Assembly: GCF_030291075.1 (NCBI RefSeq) | Contig: NZ_CP127407.1 | Location: 2,788,001 to 2,852,000 of the forward strand | Reading direction: 5' to 3' | Length of the DNA: 64,000 nucleotides | Origin: Stenotrophomonas sp. 57 | GTDB lineage: Bacteria; Pseudomonadota; Gammaproteobacteria; Xanthomonadales; Xanthomonadaceae | Part shown: positions 57,456-64,000 of the stretch, piece after piece | Numbering within the stretch: the first letter of the stretch is position 1 | Layout of the letters: each line of letters opens with the position of its first letter | Translations under genes and position numbers: made by a program | The notes under the pieces: model-generated | Seen by the model: the letters and a program-made list of their open reading frames with translations, nothing else | Told to the model about the DNA's origin: nothing | Databases searched by the model: none

Positions 57456-59698
57456 CAGAAGTGCACGGTCGCGGTCGCCATCACCTGCCGCGGCGCGCCG
57501 ACCTGCATGGTCGCCAGGCTGCGGGTCGGGTCGGCGGCATAGGTGCCGTTGGTGTTGATCGAGGACAGGTAGCGCTTGTCGGTCAGGTTGGTCAGGTTCA
57601 GCGCCACGGTCAGGTTCTGCGCCGGGCCGAGCGTGCCGAAGTCATAGGCCACCGAGGCGTTGACCAGCCAGTAGCTCGGCACCGACACGTCGTTGGTATA
57701 GGTCACGTAACGCTTGCCGACATGGTTGGCGGCCAGTCGCAGGTCCCACGGGCCCGGGGTCCACGCCAGGGTGCTGGCGAACATCCACTCCGGGGTGTCG
57801 ACGGTCGTCTTGCCGCGGGTCGGCACCACGCCGTTGTTCACGTAGTCGTTGTCGTAGGTGCTGTCATTCCAGGACAGCGCGTTGGACCAGGTCAGATCCT
57901 GCATCGGCTTCAGCTGCAGGGTCGCCTCCGCACCGCGGCTGGTCACCGAACCGACGTTGGAGAACAGCGCCGGGCAACCGAGGATGCCCACGCACTGCGC
58001 GATGGCCAGCAGGCGGTTGTCGAACTTCACGTCGTACACCGCCACTGAGGCTTCATAGCCCTGGCCGTAGCCGCGCCAGCCCAGCTCGAGGGTGCGCGAC
58101 TGTTCCGGCTTCAGCGTCTTGGCGCTGGCATCGAATGCGGCCTGCGGCACGTTGAACGGGCTGCCCACGCCCAGTGCATAGGCCGCGATGTTCTTGGCGA
58201 ACGAACCGAAGATCTCGTTGCCTTCGTTGAGCTTGAAGTTGAAGCCAGCCTGCGGGAGGAAACCCTTCTTCGAGGTCAGGCTGCTGTTGTTGGCATAGCT
58301 GCCCAGCGGCGTGCGCACGCGGGTGCGGGTGTTGGGCGACTTTGCACCGATGTCGATGGTCAGGCGGTCATCGAACAGGCGGAAGCGGTCCTGCACATAG
58401 AACTGCCGGGTAATGGTGGTGTAGCGCTGGTGCCACACGCGCTGGTCGGGATTGCGCAGGAAGAAATCGTCGGTGATCGGGCCGTCGATGTAGTAGAAGT
58501 TGCGCTGCACACTGTGTCCGTTGTCTTCGTACCACAGCCCCGCTTCCAGTTCGTGGCCACCGACGTTCCAGGTGAACGCCGAGGTCACGCCCGTACGGTC
58601 GATCGCATACTCGGTGGTGCGGATCGAGATCGGGATCTCGCGGCTGGTGCCCGGGTTGGATGGATTGGACGGGCTGAACCAGTGGCCCTGGCCACGGTTG
58701 CTGTGGTTGTAGACGTTGACTTTCAGGCGCATCGACTCGTTCAGGCCGAAATCGCCAGCAATGCTGGACAGGTCGTCATTGCGCAGGCCGTGACCGGAGT
58801 AGTACGCGTCCCACGGGCTGTTCACGCCGCCGCTGAACGTGCCGCGTGCGGCGGCCACCGCGCGATCCCAGTCCGGCGCGTAGTTGTCCCAGTCCCAGCC
58901 GAGGCGATCGATCATCTCCAGCGACAGGTCCTGGTAGTCGGCCTCGACGCGGCGCGAGGCGTTGAACAGCGCGGTGATCCTGCTGTCCGCGCCGAAATTG
59001 TAGGTGGCCTTGCCGTTGAACTGCTTCAGCTCCTGCGAGCCCTTGCCCTTCCACTTGTCGCCTTCGGAGTACACGCCGGACAGGTAGGCAGCGAAGCCCT
59101 GGTGTTCACCGGTCTCGAGGCGCGCATAGCTGCGGCGCGCACTGTCGCTGCCGACGCTCTGTGCCAGCACCACGCCATACTCGGTGGACGGATCGATCGA
59201 ATAGAACTGGAACACGCCGCCGAGGTTGCTGGTGGACGGCGTACCCAGCGCACCGATGCCGGTGGAGACTTCGGCACCGCCCAGGTTCTCGCTGATCACC
59301 GCGCGGCTGATGTGCAGCCCATTGCTGTTGCCGTAGGCCATGTTGCCCAGCGGAATGCCATCGAGCGTGTAGCCCAGGCGGTTCTGGTTGAAGCCACGCA
59401 GGCTGATGGTGGTGGACCATTCGTACGCGCCGGTGGCATCGGCCGATTCGAAATGCACGCCCGGCTTGGTCGCCAGCAGCTTCAGCGGGTTGGCGCCGGG
59501 CGGCAGCACCTTCATGTCCTCGGCGGTCACGCGCTGCACCTGCCGGGCTTCGCCGCGACCGATCACCGAGATCGAATCGAGCGTGGTGGCCGACTGGGCG
59601 TCAGTGCCGGGGGCGGTTTCAGCAGCGGCCAGCGAAGGGAGCGAAGCACAGACCAGCAAGGCCAGCAGAGTGCGGCGGAGCGGAGCGTGGGACGACAT
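57455..59698 (-). CDS. TonB-dependent outer-membrane receptor
   Basis: This 746-residue TonB-dependent receptor has a signal peptide (RTLLALLVCASLPSLAAAE) and a TonB box region near SATTLDSISVIGRG. A plug domain (LKLLATKPGVHFESADATGA, then LGYTLDGIPLGNMAYGNSNG) and a 22-strand barrel ending in a terminal aromatic residue (MATATVHF) follow. The ligand is unknown; coupling to phoD suggests a phosphorylated compound or phosphate ester. The ATG at 59698 has AAGGA upstream; a GTG 21 bases earlier is weaker. Confidence 0.92.
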   Translation of the reverse strand: MSSHAPLRRTLLALLVCASLPSLAAAETAPGTDAQSATTLDSISVIGRGEARQVQRVTAEDMKVLPPGANPLKLLATKPGVHFESADATGAYEWSTTISLRGFNQNRLGYTLDGIPLGNMAYGNSNGLHISRAVISENLGGAEVSTGIGALGTPSTSNLGGVFQFYSIDPSTEYGVVLAQSVGSDSARRSYARLETGEHQGFAAYLSGVYSEGDKWKGKGSQELKQFNGKATYNFGADSRITALFNASRRVEADYQDLSLEMIDRLGWDWDNYAPDWDRAVAAARGTFSGGVNSPWDAYYSGHGLRNDDLSSIAGDFGLNESMRLKVNVYNHSNRGQGHWFSPSNPSNPGTSREIPISIRTTEYAIDRTGVTSAFTWNVGGHELEAGLWYEDNGHSVQRNFYYIDGPITDDFFLRNPDQRVWHQRYTTITRQFYVQDRFRLFDDRLTIDIGAKSPNTRTRVRTPLGSYANNSSLTSKKGFLPQAGFNFKLNEGNEIFGSFAKNIAAYALGVGSPFNVPQAAFDASAKTLKPEQSRTLELGWRGYGQGYEASVAVYDVKFDNRLLAIAQCVGILGCPALFSNVGSVTSRGAEATLQLKPMQDLTWSNALSWNDSTYDNDYVNNGVVPTRGKTTVDTPEWMFASTLAWTPGPWDLRLAANHVGKRYVTYTNDVSVPSYWLVNASVAYDFGTLGPAQNLTVALNLTNLTDKRYLSSINTNGTYAADPTRSLATMQVGAPRQVMATATVHF

Positions 59699-59777
59699 GG
59701 GGGCGGATTCCTTGGGCACGCTGGACGCCGAAGGGCGGCGTCGAAGGGCAGCAGCGGCGGAATCGTAGAAGCGTCGC

Positions 59778-59795
59778 GTTACATGTCATTTACAC
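59778..59795 (-). promoter_or_regulatory. Candidate Pho box upstream of the TonB receptor-phoD operon
   Basis: On the minus strand GTGTAAATGACATGTAAC contains two direct 7-mers (GTGTAAA and ATGTAAC) with a 4-base spacer, giving an 11-base period like a PhoB site. It lies 80 bp before the receptor's ATG. The match to the enterobacterial 7-mer is partial, so this is a hypothesis supported by the operon content. Confidence 0.45.
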
Positions 59796-59868
59796 GCCAC
59801 GTGCGGACATTTGGCGTTTCAAATGGTCTGCCGGCCCCAGAGAGGCCGGCCAGCGGCCGGCACGACCG

Positions 59869-61299
59869 TTACTCGAACGAACCGACCGAGTCGTGGGCCA
59901 GGTTGTCGAAGCGGGTGTATTCGCCAAAGAACTTCAGCTTGCACGAACCCGTCGGGCCACCACGGTGCTTGCCGATGATGATCTCGGCCAGGCCCTTGTC
60001 CGGCGAATTTTCCTTGTTGTAGTAATCGTCGCGGTAGATGAAGACGATCATGTCCGCATCCTGCTCGATTGCGCCCGATTCGCGAAGGTCGGCCATCACC
60101 GGGCGCTTGTCGGTACGCGTTTCCAGCGAGCGGTTGAGCTGCGACAGCGCGATCACCGGCACGTGCAGTTCCTTGGCCAGGCCCTTCAGCGAACGCGAGA
60201 TCTCCGAAATTTCGGTTGCGCGGTTTTCGCTGTTGCCCGGCACGCTCATCAGCTGCAGGTAGTCGATCACCACCAGGCCCAGGTCGTGTTCGCGCTTGAG
60301 GCGACGGCACTTGGAACGCAGCACTTCCGGCGACACGCCCGGCGTATCGTCGATGAAGATCTTGGTTTCCTTCAGCATCTTGATCGCGCTGGTGACGCGG
60401 CTCCAGTCCTCGTCTTCCAGCTGGCCGGTACGCAGGCGCTGCGCGTTGATACGGCCGTTGGAGGAGATCAGGCGCATCGCCAGCTGCGAGGCCGACATTT
60501 CCATCGAGAACACTGCCACGCCCTTCTTCGACTTGATCGCTGCGTACTCGGCGATGTTCAGTGCGAACGTGGTCTTGCCCATCGCCGGGCGCGCGGCAAG
60601 GATGATCAGGTCGGTCGGCTGCAGGCCGGCGGTCATCGCATCGAAGTCGTTGTAGCCGGTCGGCAGGCCGGTGATGTTGCCGCCGTTCTCGAAGCGGTTG
60701 CGCAGCTCTTCGAAGGCATCCTTCAGCGCGCCAGGCATGGCCACGAAGTCGGTACGTCCGCGTGCCCCCTGCTCGGCGATGGCGAACACGCTCTTTTCCG
60801 CCGAGGCCAGCAGCTCGCTGCTGTCACGGCCCTCCGGCTGGAAGCCGTCGTTGACGATGTCGGTGCCGACCTGGATCAGCTGCCGCAACACCGCCTTGTC
60901 ACGCACGATCTCGGCATAGGCCACGATGTTGGCCGCCGACGGCGTGGTGCTGGCCAGCTCGATCAGGTACGCGCCATCGCCCACCAGCTCCAGCTTGCCC
61001 TGCGATTCGAACCACTCGCCCAGGGTCACCGCGTCGAACGGCCGCTCGCGCTCGGACAGCTCGCGGATCGCGCGGTAGATCATCTGGTGGTCGCGGCGGT
61101 AGAAATCACCTTCGGTCAGCTGGTCGTTGACCCGGTCGTAGGCCTCCGGCGCCAGCATCAGGCCACCCAGCACCGCCTGCTCGGCCTCCACCGAATGCGG
61201 CGGCACCCGCAACTGGTCGATACGCGATTCGTCGCGATCGCGATCGAAGCCATCACCGCGCTCTCTGCGGTTGGAACGGAAGCCGGAACGAGCGGACAT
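59869..61299 (-). CDS. dnaB: Replicative DNA helicase
   Basis: This hexameric helicase unwinds DNA at the replication fork. The 476 residues start with an Arg/Asp-rich extension (FRSNRRERGDGFDRDRDESR), then the N-terminal domain (VPPHSVEAEQAVLGGLMLAP). The RecA-like ATPase has Walker A (IILAARPAMGKTTFALNIAE near 235) and Walker B (LGLVVIDYLQLMSV near 340). DnaB-type motifs (FSMEMSASQLAMRLIS, LSQLNRSLE) are intact, and no intein is present. A perfect DnaA box lies 74 bp upstream of the start codon. Confidence 0.97.
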   Translation of the reverse strand: MSARSGFRSNRRERGDGFDRDRDESRIDQLRVPPHSVEAEQAVLGGLMLAPEAYDRVNDQLTEGDFYRRDHQMIYRAIRELSERERPFDAVTLGEWFESQGKLELVGDGAYLIELASTTPSAANIVAYAEIVRDKAVLRQLIQVGTDIVNDGFQPEGRDSSELLASAEKSVFAIAEQGARGRTDFVAMPGALKDAFEELRNRFENGGNITGLPTGYNDFDAMTAGLQPTDLIILAARPAMGKTTFALNIAEYAAIKSKKGVAVFSMEMSASQLAMRLISSNGRINAQRLRTGQLEDEDWSRVTSAIKMLKETKIFIDDTPGVSPEVLRSKCRRLKREHDLGLVVIDYLQLMSVPGNSENRATEISEISRSLKGLAKELHVPVIALSQLNRSLETRTDKRPVMADLRESGAIEQDADMIVFIYRDDYYNKENSPDKGLAEIIIGKHRGGPTGSCKLKFFGEYTRFDNLAHDSVGSFE

Positions 61300-61372
61300 G
61301 CTGCGGTGTTTCCTGCAAAAGTGGGCCGGACGAGTGTAGGCATGCGCCGACCCCGGCAGCCATGGACAAGCC

Positions 61373-61381
61373 TGTGGATAA
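61373..61381 (-). promoter_or_regulatory. DnaA box (TTATCCACA) upstream of dnaB
   Basis: The minus strand reads TTATCCACA, the 9/9 consensus DnaA binding sequence, 74 bp before the dnaB ATG. A related but imperfect site (TTTCTCCAC) adjoins it at about 61386-61394. It could make dnaB responsive to DnaA, or be a chance match; the position is suggestive. Confidence 0.6.
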
Positions 61382-61538
61382 GCCGTGGAGAAACGGGGGA
61401 TATCCGCCGGTGCCTGGCCATTCTGGCGCGGGGGGCGTCGCAGTGCCTGCGACGGGCGCCGTTGCGACGCCCGAGCGGGTCATTATCGCAGATCAGGCGG
61501 CCAGGGTCGGAGCTTGTGCAGACGCGCTCAGCGGCACG

Positions 61539-61581
61539 TGGGGTCAGAGCCCGTCGCAGCCACTCCCGGGATCCGACCCCA
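61539..61581. repeat. Imperfect palindrome of the GGGGTC(A/G)GA type
   Basis: Arms TGGGGTCAGAGCCCG (61539-61553) and CGGGATCCGACCCCA (61567-61581) pair at 13 of 15 positions around a 13-nt loop. No SMAG-type GTAG end is present. Palindromes of this sequence style recur in Stenotrophomonas and Xanthomonas intergenic DNA as I recall. It ends six bases before the stop of the FMN reductase gene, and could serve as its transcript end. Confidence 0.75.
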
Positions 61582-61587
61582 CCTATC

Positions 61588-62148
61588 TCAATCGCCCTTC
61601 ACGTGCACCGCGATCAGTGCCAGGAACCGGTCCACGTAGCCCTGCAGGAATTTCTGCGTGCCCTCGTTGTGGATCGTGCCGTCGGCATCGATCAGGCCGT
61701 CCTTGAAGTGGATGAACGCTTCGGGCTGACCGAGCACGTGCATGTCCAGGAAGGCCAGGCTGTTGCGCAGGTGCTGCTGGGCCACGGCGGTACCGATCTG
61801 GCCGATGGAGGCGCCGATCACCGCCGCCGGCTTGCCGGCAAACGCGCTGTCACCGTAGGGGCGCGAGCCGATGTCGATGGCGTTCTTCAGCACGCCCGGC
61901 ACCGACCGGTTGTATTCGGGGGTCACGAACAGCACGGCGTCGGCGGCACGCACCTGATCCTTCAGCCGGGTGCCCTGCGACGGGTACTGGCCATCGAAAT
62001 CCTGGTCGTAGAGCGGAAGATCGCCGATCTGCACGTACTGGAAGCGGGCGCGGTCACCTGCGATCTTCTCCAGCGCATGGGCCAGCTTGCGGTTGCAGGA
62101 ATCCTTGCGCAGGCTACCGACGAACACGGCGATGGTGGGGACGGACAT
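61588..62148 (-). CDS. NAD(P)H-dependent FMN reductase / quinone reductase-like
   Basis: This 186-residue flavodoxin-fold reductase of the ChrR/YieF-like group uses NAD(P)H and FMN to reduce quinones, chromate or similar acceptors. The FMN phosphate loop is FVGSLRKDSCNRKLAHAL near 9-26, and the family motif FVTPEYNRSVPGVLKNAIDI lies near 75-94. It has no signal peptide. It lies 66 bp after the asnB-type gene in the same direction but may have its own promoter. The palindrome at 61539-61581 follows directly. Confidence 0.93.
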   Translation of the reverse strand: MSVPTIAVFVGSLRKDSCNRKLAHALEKIAGDRARFQYVQIGDLPLYDQDFDGQYPSQGTRLKDQVRAADAVLFVTPEYNRSVPGVLKNAIDIGSRPYGDSAFAGKPAAVIGASIGQIGTAVAQQHLRNSLAFLDMHVLGQPEAFIHFKDGLIDADGTIHNEGTQKFLQGYVDRFLALIAVHVKGD

Positions 62149-62214
62149 CGGGTCATACTCCTCACGGTGCGGGAGGCCCAGCGTAGACGCCGGGCCCGTG
62201 CCGTCCGGTGAAGA

Positions 62215-64000
62215 TCAGCCGCCGGTCACGCCGGCCCGCACCTGCCGCCAATGCGCCTGCCAGGCCTGGAACATCAGCACGTTCCACAGGTGGGTATGCC
62301 ACTTGCGCTGGCCCCCCAGGAACTGCTGCCACAGCGGCTGCACCGCCGCCGCCGACAACACGCCTTCGCGCTCCAGGCGTGCCGGCTGCAGCAGGTCTTC
62401 GGCCCACGGCCGCAGGTCGCCCTTCAGCCAGTCGCTGACCGGCGCACCGAAACCCCGCTTGGGCCGGTGCACCATCGACTGCGGCACGTAGCGGCCAAGA
62501 ACGCGCTTGAGCAGCACCTTGCTGGTGGTTTCGCTGCGCTTGAAGCCCAGCGGCAGCGACCAGGCGAACTCGGCCACGCGCCAGTCCAGCAGCGGCGCGC
62601 GTGCCTCCAGGCTGACCGCCATCGAGGTGCGGTCGACCTTGCACAGCAGGTCATCCGGCAGGTAGGTCACGTAATCGGCCAGCATCATTGCATCCGCCGG
62701 CGTGCCGGCACCGTGCAACGGGTCGGCCAGGTCGTAGAAGCTGCCGGCCGCCTGCGCGCCCGGTACGGCCGCCGCCGGATCGCGCCAGCGCGAGATGCGG
62801 TTGCGGTACACGTCGCCGATGCCACGCGCGCCCGACTCGGCCAGCAGCGCAGCCAGGCCACCGGTCCGCGAGGCCTCGCCCTGCTGCTGCGAGCGCGCCC
62901 CCATCCAGCGTCGCAGCGGGCCGGGCACGCGGCCCAGCATCTGCCAGTTGCGCAGCGCGCGCACGTAGCGGGTATAGCCGAAGAACAGCTCGTCACCGCC
63001 ATCACCGGACAAGGCCACGGTCACACCCTGCCGCGCCAGGCGCGCAACCAGCGCGGTCGGCACCTGCGAGGCATCGGCGAAGGGTTCGTCGAACATCGCC
63101 GGCAGCTGCGGTACCACCGCCAGCGCGTCAGCGCCGCTGACATACAGCTCGGTGTGGTCGCAACCCAGATGCGTGGCCAGTTCCCTGGCCAGCGGCGCCT
63201 CGTCGTGGCCGGAACCGGTGAAGCCGATGCTGAAGCTGTGCACCGGCTGCCCACTCTGCGCCTGCATCAGCGCGGCCACCAGTGACGAATCGGTACCGCC
63301 GGACAGGAACACGCCCACCGGCACGTCGGCCACCATGCGCAGCGCCACCGCATCGCGCAGCAGCGTGTCCAGCTGTTCCTCGGCCTCCTCGATGCGGCCC
63401 TGGAACGGGGCCGCCAGCGCGGCCTGCATGCGCGCACGCGCATCCCAGAACGGGCGCTGCGCCTGCTCCGGACGGTGCGCGGCCGCACCCGCCGCTACGG
63501 CTTCGGCGTCCAGGCGCAGTACGCGGCCTGGCATCAGCTTGTAGCAGCGCTGGTGGATGCTGTGCGGTGCCGGGATGTAGTCCAGCCGCAGCAGCAGGGT
63601 CAGCGCGTCGCGGTCGATGTCGTTGTCGAAGGCCGGATGCTGCCACAGCGCCTTCAGTTCCGAGCCGAACACCAGCGTGTCACCGGCCCAGCCGTAGTAA
63701 AGCGGCTTCTTGCCGACGCGGTCGCGGGCCAGCCACAGGCACTGCTGCTGGCGGTCCCACAGGGCGATGGCGAACATGCCGTTGCAGCGCTGCAGGGTGT
63801 CTTCCATACCCCACTGCAGGATCGCTGCCAGCAGCACCTCGGTATCCGAATGGCCACGGAAGGCATGCCCCAGCGGCTCCAGTTCGGCACGCAGGGCAGC
63901 GAAGTTGTAGACCTCGCCGTTGTAGGCCATCACGTAACGGCCATCGGCCGAGGCCATCGGCTGGTGCCCCAGCGGCGACAGGTCGAGGATGCTCAGGCGG
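62215..64000 (-). CDS. asnB: Asparagine synthase (glutamine-hydrolysing), partial
   Basis: The 5' part lies beyond the right edge; about 595 C-terminal residues are visible. The glutaminase domain is present from RLSILDLSPLGHQPMASADG and MAYNGEVYNFAALRAELEPL onward, but its N-terminal catalytic Cys is outside. The synthetase domain has the PP-loop LSGGTDSSLVAALM, then LSGDGGDELFFGYTRYVRAL and VDRTSMAVSLEARAPLLDW. Enzymes of this size in polysaccharide loci may amidate sugars or proteins rather than make free asparagine. I cannot tell which from the visible part. Confidence 0.92.
   Translation of the reverse strand, partial: RLSILDLSPLGHQPMASADGRYVMAYNGEVYNFAALRAELEPLGHAFRGHSDTEVLLAAILQWGMEDTLQRCNGMFAIALWDRQQQCLWLARDRVGKKPLYYGWAGDTLVFGSELKALWQHPAFDNDIDRDALTLLLRLDYIPAPHSIHQRCYKLMPGRVLRLDAEAVAAGAAAHRPEQAQRPFWDARARMQAALAAPFQGRIEEAEEQLDTLLRDAVALRMVADVPVGVFLSGGTDSSLVAALMQAQSGQPVHSFSIGFTGSGHDEAPLARELATHLGCDHTELYVSGADALAVVPQLPAMFDEPFADASQVPTALVARLARQGVTVALSGDGGDELFFGYTRYVRALRNWQMLGRVPGPLRRWMGARSQQQGEASRTGGLAALLAESGARGIGDVYRNRISRWRDPAAAVPGAQAAGSFYDLADPLHGAGTPADAMMLADYVTYLPDDLLCKVDRTSMAVSLEARAPLLDWRVAEFAWSLPLGFKRSETTSKVLLKRVLGRYVPQSMVHRPKRGFGAPVSDWLKGDLRPWAEDLLQPARLEREGVLSAAAVQPLWQQFLGGQRKWHTHLWNVLMFQAWQAHWRQVRAGVTGG

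Overview
The window looks like a chromosomal segment of a high-GC gammaproteobacterium of the Xanthomonadaceae, most probably Stenotrophomonas of the S. maltophilia group. The main evidence is the scattered GTAG...CTAC palindromes, which match the SMAG repeats known from S. maltophilia. Supporting evidence is a bacterial kynurenine pathway (haaO, kynU, kmo), a methionine synthase split into two genes, a 180-kDa type NAD-glutamate dehydrogenase, and YtrA-type and SahR-type regulators. I saw no rRNA, tRNA, CRISPR array, insertion sequence or prophage. Coding density is high and most genes are housekeeping.

Layout. 1-10.6 kb, all on the plus strand: asnS with three small or regulatory genes, carbonic anhydrase, the kynurenine genes that make quinolinate for NAD, then tightly overlapped sbcB, a DUF2461 gene, an aldo/keto reductase and a DUF2939 gene. 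10.6-17.7 kb, minus strand: a cytosolic 5'-nucleotidase, NAD kinase and the giant NAD-GDH. 17.9-23 kb: a TetR regulator with a two-gene RND efflux system and no outer-membrane channel gene. 23.1-26 kb: a small membrane protein, an orphan exported protein and an acyl-CoA dehydrogenase. 26-30.8 kb: SahR-like regulator and split metH. 30.8-38.1 kb: MFS transporter, SGNH-acyltransferase, DUF2058, slyX, ugd, FKBP isomerase and glutathione peroxidase. 38.4-43 kb: a seven-gene YtrA-type operon with an ABC transporter, a GSGD-repeat exported protein and two lipoproteins. 43-49.3 kb: fumC, purB, a 740-bp repeat-filled gap, roxA and a fused acetyltransferase. 49.5-55.1 kb: sucA-sucB-lpdA, the complete 2-oxoglutarate dehydrogenase. 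55.2-59.8 kb: two small genes, then a TonB receptor-phoD operon with a possible Pho box. 59.9-64 kb: dnaB with a perfect DnaA box upstream, an FMN reductase, and an asnB-type synthetase running off the right edge.

The least explained signal is non-coding. Three large palindromes (12467-12568, 46351-46448, 46714-46816) share a 52-nt interior of exactly equal length. Their 23-25 bp arms differ in sequence between copies, yet pair with themselves almost perfectly. SMAG elements sit at gene ends so closely that two genes take their stop codon from the repeat. Regulatory sites readable by eye include inverted repeats in front of the TetR, SahR and YtrA regulators, each of which probably controls its own operon.

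All calls rest on reading the sequence and on family knowledge. No database search or folding program was run, and base composition was judged only by eye.
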